From Polyangiaceae bacterium (GTDB taxonomy: Bacteria > Myxococcota_A > Polyangia > Polyangiales > Polyangiaceae): a stretch of DNA of 15,388 bases. The notes beneath the pieces were generated by a model. The model was not told the origin of the DNA, ran no database searches, and worked only from the letters and a program-made list of their open reading frames with translations. Position numbers and translations under genes: made by a program. Numbering within the stretch: position 1 is the stretch's first letter; every line of letters starts with the position of its first letter. Location: positions 1-15,388 of the forward strand of contig JAICXU010000013.1 in the NCBI GenBank assembly GCA_025934595.1, read 5' to 3'. Below, in pieces: positions 6,618 through 14,156 of the stretch.

Positions 6618-7433
6618 ATGGGCCATTGGCCTCGCGTCCCGCTGAGCTTCATCGTCGCGATATCGTTTGCGTCGCCCCCGTGTGATCGATCGACGTCGCA
6701 CGTCGCGACCGAAGCGAAATCGGATCCGAGCGCGACGACGGCGGTCACCGACGATTCGCCGAAAAAGGAGCGGGCGGGCGAGCTCGAGGTGCTCGAGCTG
6801 ACGACGGCGGGCGCGCATGCGCAAGATTCGTTGCCGATGATCGTCGCGATCCACGGCCTCGGCGACAAGCCGGAAAATTGGCTCGATTTCTTCTCCGAGT
6901 TTCCGGTGGCCGCACGCATCATTTTGCCGCGCGCGCCGGAGCGTTGGGGCGAAGGCGGGTCGTGGTTCGCGTATCCGCCGAAATCGATCGACGACCTCGC
7001 GAAAGGTGTCGCGCTCGCCGGCGATCGCGTCGCGGCTGCCATCTTGGATCTCGAAAAATCGCGACCGACGAAGGGACGCGCGATCGTCACGGGATTTTCG
7101 CAAGGTGGATTCGTGTCCTACGATCTCGCCGTGCACCATGCCGACGTGATCGCGGCCGCGTTTCCGATGAGCGGAGCGCTGCCCGCGCCGCTCGCTCCCG
7201 CGAACGAGAGCGAAGCGAAGGCAGCGGCGCCGATCTTCGCCGTACACGGCGACGCCGATCCCATCGTGCCGATCCAAATGGACCGCAGCGGTGTCGCGAA
7301 GATCACGGCGCTCGGAGGACGCGCGACGCTGCAGGAATTTCCGCGCGTCCAGCACACGGTGACGCCGGCCATGAAGCGCGCGATCGCCGATCGCATCGAA
7401 GCGCTCGCGCGCGGAGACGCGGACGCATGGTGA
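6618..7433 (+). CDS. Alpha/beta hydrolase of the carboxylesterase/phospholipase type
   Basis: This 271-residue esterase-like enzyme has an alpha/beta hydrolase core. The oxyanion region is VAIHGLGDKPENW. The nucleophile elbow is GFSQGG with Ser161, and the acid is in HGDADPIVP (Asp214). The base is His246 in VQHTVT. Size and motif order fit the bacterial carboxylesterase/phospholipase family. The N-terminus has a hydrophobic stretch (about 8-19) and a Cys22 after Ser-Pro-Pro, so it is probably exported; the Cys context is a poor lipobox and the anchoring mode is uncertain. A Ser/Thr/Lys-rich linker precedes the catalytic core. The gene heads a tightly spaced operon and overlaps the following kinase start by 7 bp. 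The physiological ester is unknown. Confidence 0.88.
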   Translation: MGHWPRVPLSFIVAISFASPPCDRSTSHVATEAKSDPSATTAVTDDSPKKERAGELEVLELTTAGAHAQDSLPMIVAIHGLGDKPENWLDFFSEFPVAARIILPRAPERWGEGGSWFAYPPKSIDDLAKGVALAGDRVAAAILDLEKSRPTKGRAIVTGFSQGGFVSYDLAVHHADVIAAAFPMSGALPAPLAPANESEAKAAAPIFAVHGDADPIVPIQMDRSGVAKITALGGRATLQEFPRVQHTVTPAMKRAIADRIEALARGDADAW

Positions 7434-8833
7434 GCTCCGCGAAGGAGAAGGTGCGCGCACCGGTCAGTCCGGGAGAGATCGTCGCGAACCGTTACCGCGT
7501 CGTGCGCGTGCTCGCGTCCGGTGGCATGGGCGTCGTCGTCGAGGCCGTGCACGAACAGCTCAAATCGAAGGTCGCTCTGAAATTCTTGCACGAGCACGTG
7601 CTGGAGCACGAGCACGCGAAGGCGCGATTCCTGCGCGAGGCGATGCTCGCCGCAAAGATGCGCACCGAGCACATCGCGCGCTTGTACGACGTGGGCACGC
7701 TCGACAACGGCGCGCCGTACGTCGTGATGGAGCTGCTCGAAGGCCAGGACGCGGCGCGATACGCGAAGATGCACGCACCGCTGCCGATCACCGAAGCGGT
7801 CGAAATCGTCGCGCAAGCATGCGACGCGATGGTGCACGCGCATGCGCTCGGCGTGATTCACCGCGATTTGAAGCCACAAAACTTGTTCGTCACGCGTCGT
7901 GAGAACGGCGGCCTGCTCGTGAAGGTGCTCGACTTCGGAGTGTCAAAGTCGCTCACGAGTCAGGTCGACGACGCGAACGAAGATCTGTCGCTGACCGACT
8001 CGACCGTGACCGTCGGCTCGCCTCTTTACATGGCGCCGGAGCAAATGCGCGCGTCCCGCGACGCGACGCGTGCGAGCGACATTTGGTCGATGGGCGTCAT
8101 TCTCTACGAGCTTCTCTCGGGTCGCACGCCGTTCGACGGGAACACCGTGACCGAGCTCTGTCTCAAGGTCGTGAACGATCCGACTCCCCCGCTCGCGCCA
8201 TTTCGGCCGGACGTTCCCGCGGAGGTCGCGCGCATCGTGGAGCGGTGTCTCGAAAAAGATCCGGCGAAGCGCTTCGAGAACATGGCGATGCTCGCCGAGG
8301 CGCTCGAGCCGTTCTCGTCGGGTCTCGGCGCGAATCGCGGATGGCAATCGCAAATCGCGACCGGCGATTCGCTCGATCTCGGCGATTTACCGCAAGAAAG
8401 CGAGGTCGCAACCGATTCGACCCGTGAGCGGCTGCTCGAGAGCGGCGCACGAAGAACGACCGATCACGCGCCGCCCATCTCGCAAGCGCCGAAGCGAAAG
8501 ATCTTCGCGCAAGGCTTGGCCTCGGGCGCAACGCTGACGATCTTGGGAGCGCTCGTGGGAATCGGAGCGTGGCTAGGATTGCGAGGAGAACCGAAGCCGA
8601 CTTCGATCGCGACCTCGACCTCGACCTCGACCTCGACCTCGACCTCGACCTCGCCTTCGACCTCGCCTTCGACTTCGACTTCGCCTTCGACTTCGCCTTC
8701 GACTTCGCCTTCGACTTCGACTTCGACTTCGACTTCGATCCGTCATCCCGTCGTCGCTCATTCCGCATCGCCTTCCGCGAGCGCTTCGGCGCCCCGTGTT
8801 TCGTCACCCAACGGCGCGCCGATTTTGCACTAA
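7427..8833 (+). CDS. Membrane-anchored Hanks-type Ser/Thr protein kinase with Thr-Ser repeat tail
   Basis: This 468-residue kinase starts at an ATG inside the end of the preceding gene. The N-terminal catalytic domain (about 23-285) has a Gly-rich loop LASGGMGVV, in which the usual first Gly is Ala30. It also has the ATP-anchoring Lys52 in VALKFL, HRDLKPQN with catalytic Asp147, DFG with Asp169, and YMAPEQ. All key residues are present, so it should be active. A disordered juxtamembrane segment leads to one membrane helix at about 363-385. The outer tail of about 83 residues contains 21 consecutive Thr-Ser or Pro-Ser dipeptides (396-437). No sensor domain is visible in the tail; it may act as a spacer, a wall-associated stalk or a glycosylation target. 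The next gene begins 9 bp downstream and encodes a PEGA/TPR protein, a frequent kinase neighbour in myxobacteria. Confidence 0.95.
   Translation: MVSSAKEKVRAPVSPGEIVANRYRVVRVLASGGMGVVVEAVHEQLKSKVALKFLHEHVLEHEHAKARFLREAMLAAKMRTEHIARLYDVGTLDNGAPYVVMELLEGQDAARYAKMHAPLPITEAVEIVAQACDAMVHAHALGVIHRDLKPQNLFVTRRENGGLLVKVLDFGVSKSLTSQVDDANEDLSLTDSTVTVGSPLYMAPEQMRASRDATRASDIWSMGVILYELLSGRTPFDGNTVTELCLKVVNDPTPPLAPFRPDVPAEVARIVERCLEKDPAKRFENMAMLAEALEPFSSGLGANRGWQSQIATGDSLDLGDLPQESEVATDSTRERLLESGARRTTDHAPPISQAPKRKIFAQGLASGATLTILGALVGIGAWLGLRGEPKPTSIATSTSTSTSTSTSTSPSTSPSTSTSPSTSPSTSPSTSTSTSTSIRHPVVAHSASPSASASAPRVSSPNGAPILH
8612..8737 (+). repeat. Coding hexanucleotide repeat, 21 units
   Basis: This stretch has 21 uninterrupted 6-bp units of the form (A/C)C(C/T)TCG. 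It opens with seven identical ACCTCG units. Fourteen mixed CCTTCG, ACTTCG and one ACCTCG units follow. In the kinase frame they read Thr-Ser or Pro-Ser. The shift from ACC to ACT as the Thr codon suggests at least two rounds of expansion. Unit gain or loss never changes the frame, so tail length could vary between strains. Confidence 0.95.
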
Positions 8834-8842
8834 GCTCGGGCG

Positions 8843-9883
8843 GTGCGGTTTCGCGTCGCCCTCGTCGTCGTTGCGTTGTGTGCGTCGACGACGTCGCGTG
8901 CGCTTGCCGAGCCGACGATCGATCCACCGCATCCGCCCGAGCATCAGCTCGTGATCGATGGCGTCCATCTTCGCGAGCAAGGAAGAGATCTCGAAGCCCT
9001 CGCGAAATTCCGCGAAGCATATGCGCTGGCGCCGCGACCCATGGTGCTCGCGCAGATCGCCCTTGCCGAGCAGGCGCTCGGGAAATGGCGCGATGCGGAA
9101 CGCGACTTGGACGACGCGATGAAGAGCACCGACCAGGATTCGTGGATCGTCGCCAATCACGATGCGCTCGCGAAGGCGCTGACGACGATCGGGATGCATC
9201 TCGGCACGCTGCAAGTGATGACCGACGCGGCAGGCGCGGAGCTTTTTCTCGACGGGCAGTCGCTCGGTCACGTCGAAAGCGGTGCTTCGTATCGCGTCGA
9301 AATCGGCACACGCAACGTCGAGCTCCGCGCGGCAGGAAAATATTCGTCGTCGCGATCCGTCGTCGTCACGGCCGGTGAAATTTCGCGCGAGACGATCGAC
9401 CTCGAGCCGCTGCCCGCTCCATCGCAGACGCCCGCGCCGCTTCACCAAGACCATCGCTCGCAGAGCGAGGCACGCGCGCCGATCGTCGATCAGCAGGCAG
9501 GAGCCACGCAGCGAAACATCGGATGGGTGTTTCTCGGAACCGCGGGCGCGCTTGCGATCGCGGGCGTCGCCGGCATCGTCGCGCGCAACGTCGAGATCGG
9601 CTCCTACAACGACGACGGCTCCTGCCCGGGGCTTCATTCGCTCGACCAACCGCCGATCTGCCAATCGAAGATCACGACCGCGCAAACGTGGACGACGGTG
9701 TCGATCTTGGGCTTCGTAGGATCCGGGGTTCTCGCCGCCGGGGGTGCCGTCCTCGTGCTCACGTCCCCGAAAAAAACCCCACAAAGCGGCGCAAGACGCC
9801 AGGTAACGGCTCCCGGGCTCGCGCCGGGCTTCGAGCTCGTTTGCGCCGGATTGCCGGGAATTTCCTGCTTCGCGAGGTTCTGA
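8843..9883 (+). CDS. TPR and PEGA-domain membrane protein of the kinase operon
   Basis: This 346-residue envelope protein starts at a GTG 9 bp after the kinase stop. A signal peptide (1-22, ending ALA) precedes a TPR-like helical region at about 34-90, including REQGRDLEALAKFREAYAL and an AEQALGKWRDAERDL pair. A PEGA-type domain at about 121-185 shows GAELFLDGQSLG and later strands. A Pro/Gln/Ser linker follows, then two hydrophobic helices at about 226-248 and 284-306. The loop between them carries two Cys that could form a disulfide. TPR regions bind protein partners, and PEGA domains are extracytoplasmic beta modules often encoded beside Ser/Thr kinases in myxobacteria. Its place between two kinases suggests a scaffold or sensory partner; that role is inference. 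Confidence 0.88.
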   Translation: MRFRVALVVVALCASTTSRALAEPTIDPPHPPEHQLVIDGVHLREQGRDLEALAKFREAYALAPRPMVLAQIALAEQALGKWRDAERDLDDAMKSTDQDSWIVANHDALAKALTTIGMHLGTLQVMTDAAGAELFLDGQSLGHVESGASYRVEIGTRNVELRAAGKYSSSRSVVVTAGEISRETIDLEPLPAPSQTPAPLHQDHRSQSEARAPIVDQQAGATQRNIGWVFLGTAGALAIAGVAGIVARNVEIGSYNDDGSCPGLHSLDQPPICQSKITTAQTWTTVSILGFVGSGVLAAGGAVLVLTSPKKTPQSGARRQVTAPGLAPGFELVCAGLPGISCFARF

Positions 9884-9900
9884 TATCCTTTTAAGATCGC

Positions 9901-10455
9901 ATGAGCGATCCGAAAGGCAATCCTGATCCCACAGACGAATCGTGGGACCACGTTCCAAGTTCCGCGGACGAAAAGCCGGAGAGCGGCGAGGAGCATCGCG
10001 CCGACACCGTGCCTCCGCCTGCCTCGGGCGACGCGTACAGCGCCGACACCGTGATCCGCGACGTGCCGCGCGAAGCGCTCGACGCCATCCGCGAAAGAAA
10101 ACGCGTCGAGCGCGAGGCCGAACGATCCTCGAGGAAGGCCGCCACCGACAGCTTGCCGAAGCTTTCCCAAGCGGAGGACGACAAAGCGTCGGCGAAGACG
10201 GTGGCTGCGCACGTTCTCCCCGACAGCGACAAGCCGCCGGGAGGAGAGCCCACGTCTCCCGCCGACCCGGCGCCGGCGCCGACGCCGTCCGAAGAAAAAA
10301 AGCCGCACGCACGAGCACCTGCGCAGCCGGCCGAGACCAAACCCCACGTATATAAGGGGCCACCGCCGGTGACCTCGGGCGAGCTTTGGACTGCCGTAGC
10401 GTGCGCAGTCATCGCCATCATCGCCGGGTTTTACCTTATCTCCAGCGCTTTCTGA
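9901..10455 (+). CDS. Disordered tail-anchored membrane protein, possible kinase substrate
   Basis: This 184-residue protein is not recognised as a known family. It has no signal peptide. Residues 1-160 are rich in Pro, Asp, Glu, Ser and Lys and look disordered, apart from a charged predicted helix at about 54-79 (REALDAIRERKRVEREAE). A single hydrophobic helix (about 162-182) ends at the C-terminus, so the protein should be tail-anchored with its bulk in the cytoplasm. The motif Ala-Asp/Lys-Thr-Val occurs three times, at Thr36, Thr50 and Thr100. Lying 17 bp after the PEGA protein and 27 bp before a second Ser/Thr kinase, these Thr residues are plausible phosphorylation sites. That is inference. 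The start lacks a strong ribosome site. Confidence 0.78.
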   Translation: MSDPKGNPDPTDESWDHVPSSADEKPESGEEHRADTVPPPASGDAYSADTVIRDVPREALDAIRERKRVEREAERSSRKAATDSLPKLSQAEDDKASAKTVAAHVLPDSDKPPGGEPTSPADPAPAPTPSEEKKPHARAPAQPAETKPHVYKGPPPVTSGELWTAVACAVIAIIAGFYLISSAF

Positions 10456-10464
10456 CGGTTCTCG

Positions 10465-10481
10465 CGCTATCCTCGATAGCG
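10465..10481 (+). promoter_or_regulatory. Perfect hairpin abutting the second kinase start codon
   Basis: CGCTATC (10465-10471) and GATAGCG (10475-10481) form a perfect 7-bp stem with a 3-nt loop, one base before the ATG at 10483. It fills the space where a Shine-Dalgarno sequence should be, and none is visible. It may control translation of the kinase, for instance through coupling to the upstream gene, temperature or a bound factor. As DNA it is also a dyad operator candidate. Confidence 0.55.
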
Positions 10482-10482
10482 G

Positions 10483-11811
<1,329 letters not shown>

Positions 11812-11817
11812 GGGTCC

Positions 11818-12816
11818 GTGAAATCGAGAGTGGCTCGATCAGCTTATTTTTTCGGTGTTTCGTGCGCGATCGCGGTGGCGACGGCCGGATGCGGCGCGCC
11901 TCCGGACATGCCGGCAAAAACGAGCGGAGTCGTCGACGTGCCGAGCTCGCCGATCGAGCATCACGAAGAAATTTTCGCGGGCGCGCGCGGCGTGAAGCTG
12001 CACGCCGAATGGTGGCGACCTCGCGAGGGCAAACCGCGAGCTGCGCTCGTCGTCGTGCATGGCCTCAAAGATTACGGCGGGCGTTACGCGGCGTTTGCAG
12101 AGAAGCTCGCCGCCGACGGCTTCGCGGTGTACGCAGCAGACCTTCGCGGTCACGGTCGATCCGGCGGACGACGCGTGAGCATCGACACGTTCGACGACTA
12201 CACGGACGACCTCGACATTTTTTTCCGGCGCGTGCAGGCGCGCGAGCCACAAACGACGATGTTCCTCTTCGGCCACTCGATGGGCGGCGCGATCGCGACG
12301 CTGTACACGATCACGTACCACCCGGATCTGCACGGTCTCATCTTGAGCGGCGCCGCGCTCGACGTGGACGCGTCCGGCATCACGATCGCAGGCACGCGCG
12401 CGGTGAACGGTATCGATCCGAATGCCGGCTTATTTCAGCTCGATTTGCATGATTTTTCCCGCGACCCGAACGTGGTGAGAGAGGGCCTTGCCGATCCGCT
12501 CGTCTATCAAGACGGCGCGCCGGTGCACACCGCGACGGAGCTCATCGACGCCATCGACGTGATCCAGAAACGCATGAACGAAATCGACGTGCCGCTTTTG
12601 ATTTTGCACGGCAAGGCGGACAAGGTCACGCCGCCCGAAGGCAGCGAAGCGCTTTACGGAAAAGCGAAGTCGAACGACAAGAAGTTGATCGAATATCCGG
12701 GCCTCTATCACGACCTCTTGCACGAGCCGGAGAAAGCCAAAGTCGAGAGCGACATCCAAAGTTGGCTCGACGCGCACGCGCCCCCTATTTTCGCGGCGGG
12801 ACCGCCTCCCAAGTGA
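11818..12816 (+). CDS. Monoacylglycerol-lipase-like lipoprotein (alpha/beta hydrolase)
   Basis: This 332-residue lipoprotein starts at a GTG 6 bp after the kinase stop, with GAGGG just upstream (3-nt spacing). The signal peptide ends in lipobox TAGC, with lipidated Cys25. The hydrolase domain is of the serine-aminopeptidase S33/Hydrolase_4 type shared with monoacylglycerol lipases and lysophospholipases. It has VVVHGLKDYGGRY (oxyanion region), AADLRGHGRSGG, the nucleophile elbow GHSMGG with Ser154, HGKADKVTPP with Asp268, and LYHDLLHEPE with His298. The triad is complete, so it should hydrolyse a lipid ester at the cell envelope. It closes the six-gene cluster, which also opens with a hydrolase of a different subfamily. 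Its last 32 bp overlap the end of the opposite-strand gene. Confidence 0.93.
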   Translation: MKSRVARSAYFFGVSCAIAVATAGCGAPPDMPAKTSGVVDVPSSPIEHHEEIFAGARGVKLHAEWWRPREGKPRAALVVVHGLKDYGGRYAAFAEKLAADGFAVYAADLRGHGRSGGRRVSIDTFDDYTDDLDIFFRRVQAREPQTTMFLFGHSMGGAIATLYTITYHPDLHGLILSGAALDVDASGITIAGTRAVNGIDPNAGLFQLDLHDFSRDPNVVREGLADPLVYQDGAPVHTATELIDAIDVIQKRMNEIDVPLLILHGKADKVTPPEGSEALYGKAKSNDKKLIEYPGLYHDLLHEPEKAKVESDIQSWLDAHAPPIFAAGPPPK

Positions 12817-13927
12817 ATCCGTAGCTCTGTCCCGGATTCCACATCAGCCATCCCGACGCGCCGTTCTCGGCGGACGAGCGAATTTCCTTCACGAGGTAGC
12901 CCGGCGAATACGTCGGGCTCTTCCACGCCATCGCTTGGAGCCACGGGCGGATCTTCGCGGGATGCTGAATTTTCGCGGCGTCGATCTGCTCCAGGATTTT
13001 TTTCGTGGCCATGCCGACGAGCTCGGGATGATCGCCCGGCGAATCGAATCCCGCGAAACCAGGATCGTAGTGCGACGGGTACACCATGGGCGAGAGCACC
13101 TCGCATTCTTGCGCGAGCACGACCGGATCCTGTCCGAGGCCTTCGATGTCACCTCGCTTGCCGAATGCGATGACACCGAAGACGTCGAGCGAGAGAGGAA
13201 TGCCGTGCGCGCGCGTGAGTGAATGCACACGATTCACGAAATCGCGGATCACGCTTATTTTCGTGAGGTTTCGCTCTTGGAGATGAAAGTCGGCGTTCTT
13301 GATGCCGAGCACGGGGAAGCGCACGTAGTCGAGCTCGATCTCGTCCGCGCCCGCGTCGAGAGATTCCTTCACGAGCGAGAAGATGTAGTCCTGCGCGCCG
13401 GGGTTCGATGGATCGAGCCACCCGATCGGATACGCGTGCCCACCTTTCGATCGCACCGACAGAAGCGGCTTCGCTTTGCTCATGAGCTCGTCGTTGAAGC
13501 ACGACACGCGCATCGCGACGCGAAGGCCGTGCGCGTGGATCTCGCGGATCTTCGCGCCGAGATCTTTGATCGGCGGAGATTTTACGGCGCCCGCTTCGTT
13601 CGCGAGCGCGACTCTCGACGGATACGTGAGGAGACCATCGTAATCTTTCGCGTCGAGCACGACGGTGTCGATGCCGCGCACCGCCATGCGATCGAGCATC
13701 TGCGCGAAGTCGGCGCGTCCCGCCGTCTGTCCGCGCACGTAGAGACCACGCGCGTCGTCCGCGCGAAGAAGCTTCTCGGGCTCGCTCGCGGGCTCGGCTC
13801 CCTTGGTCTCGTGGCGCATCTCGTTCTTGACGGAGAGCCGCAGATTTTCCCTGGATTTCGCGCTGGCATCCGAGACGCACGTGAGGAGGCCGAGGACGGC
13901 GAGCGCCGCACCAATCGAAATTCGCAT
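12785..13927 (-). CDS. Secreted putative glycoside hydrolase, DUF4015 type
   Basis: This 380-residue protein has a signal peptide (1-23, ending ASA) and probably acts outside the cytoplasm. Most of the chain resembles the DUF4015 putative glycosyl hydrolase domain, a TIM-barrel-like family. Signature segments are ARGLYVRGQTA, IDTVVLDAKDYDGLLTYPS, HGLRVAMRVSCFND, DEIELDYVRFP, IPLSLDVFG, EVLSPMVYPSHY and the closing WLMWNPGQSYG. The acidic residues in DEIELDYVRFP and in VLDAKD are candidate active-site residues, but the family's catalytic pair is not firmly known to me. The ATG at 13927 has no leader with a ribosome site. A candidate promoter would start the transcript at the ATG itself. The gene is divergent from a GH71/GH99-like gene and converges with the lipase gene. 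Confidence 0.9.
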   Translation of the reverse strand: MRISIGAALAVLGLLTCVSDASAKSRENLRLSVKNEMRHETKGAEPASEPEKLLRADDARGLYVRGQTAGRADFAQMLDRMAVRGIDTVVLDAKDYDGLLTYPSRVALANEAGAVKSPPIKDLGAKIREIHAHGLRVAMRVSCFNDELMSKAKPLLSVRSKGGHAYPIGWLDPSNPGAQDYIFSLVKESLDAGADEIELDYVRFPVLGIKNADFHLQERNLTKISVIRDFVNRVHSLTRAHGIPLSLDVFGVIAFGKRGDIEGLGQDPVVLAQECEVLSPMVYPSHYDPGFAGFDSPGDHPELVGMATKKILEQIDAAKIQHPAKIRPWLQAMAWKSPTYSPGYLVKEIRSSAENGASGWLMWNPGQSYGFTWEAVPPRK

Positions 13928-13933
13928 TCCGAA

Positions 13934-13963
13934 ATGAGATCAGAGCGACGGCTCCGTGGTCAA
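13934..13963 (-). promoter_or_regulatory. Candidate leaderless promoter of the DUF4015 gene
   Basis: On the minus strand TTGACC (13963-13958) and TCTCAT (13939-13934) are separated by 18 bp. They match the sigma-70 consensus at 5 and 4 of 6 positions. Six bases after the -10 box comes the ATG at 13927, so the expected transcript start coincides with the start codon. That agrees with the absence of a Shine-Dalgarno sequence. Confidence 0.4.
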
Positions 13964-14133
13964 AAAACGAGCGCCGCGACGGCGCGCACGAAGTCCGATG
14001 AGATCATAAAAATCTTTTTGCCCTGTGCATGCAACATGATCCACCGACCGGCCCCGATGATCCAGGTCGGCGAATCGCCTCGCGCGCGCACACCGTGAAT
14101 TTCCCCGGATTTCGCGATGGCAGTCGCCGGCAC
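13960..14133 (-). CDS. Possible small protein in the divergent intergenic region
   Basis: A 57-codon minus-strand frame runs from a GTG at 14133 to a TGA at 13960, with an in-frame GTG further upstream at 14178. It is not opposite a gene in this stretch. Unlike antisense shadows, it is not Arg-rich and has a normal mix of aliphatic, aromatic and charged residues, for example SPTWIIGAGRWIMLHAQGKK and a hydrophobic C-terminus. Its third codon positions are mostly G/C by rough count, like its neighbours. I recognise no family and see no ribosome site. It would precede the DUF4015 gene by 32 bp on the same strand. It may instead be non-coding. Confidence 0.3.
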   Translation of the reverse strand: MPATAIAKSGEIHGVRARGDSPTWIIGAGRWIMLHAQGKKIFMISSDFVRAVAALVF

Positions 14134-14156
14134 GTGAAGTGCTGTGGCTTCGTTCC

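Noticed and set aside
8611..8740. CRISPR-like array
   Set aside because: The array has no spacers; it is a contiguous 6-bp coding repeat.
8163..9311. Minus-strand frame with long Lys-Ser and Arg-Ser repeats
   Set aside because: The repeats are simply the reverse reading of the kinase hexanucleotide array; the rest is an Arg-rich shadow.
8569..9378. Plus-strand frame with Asp-Leu/Asp-Phe repeats
   Set aside because: This is an alternative reading of the same hexanucleotide array, out of frame with the kinase and overlapping the PEGA gene.
9768..9780. Run of seven A in the PEGA gene as a programmed frameshift site
   Set aside because: The frame continues sensibly to a stop 17 bp before the next gene and no stimulatory structure is evident.
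14026..14033. TGCATGCA palindrome in the divergent region as an operator
   Set aside because: It is a short 8-bp dyad with no second copy and no flanking promoter; chance is as likely.
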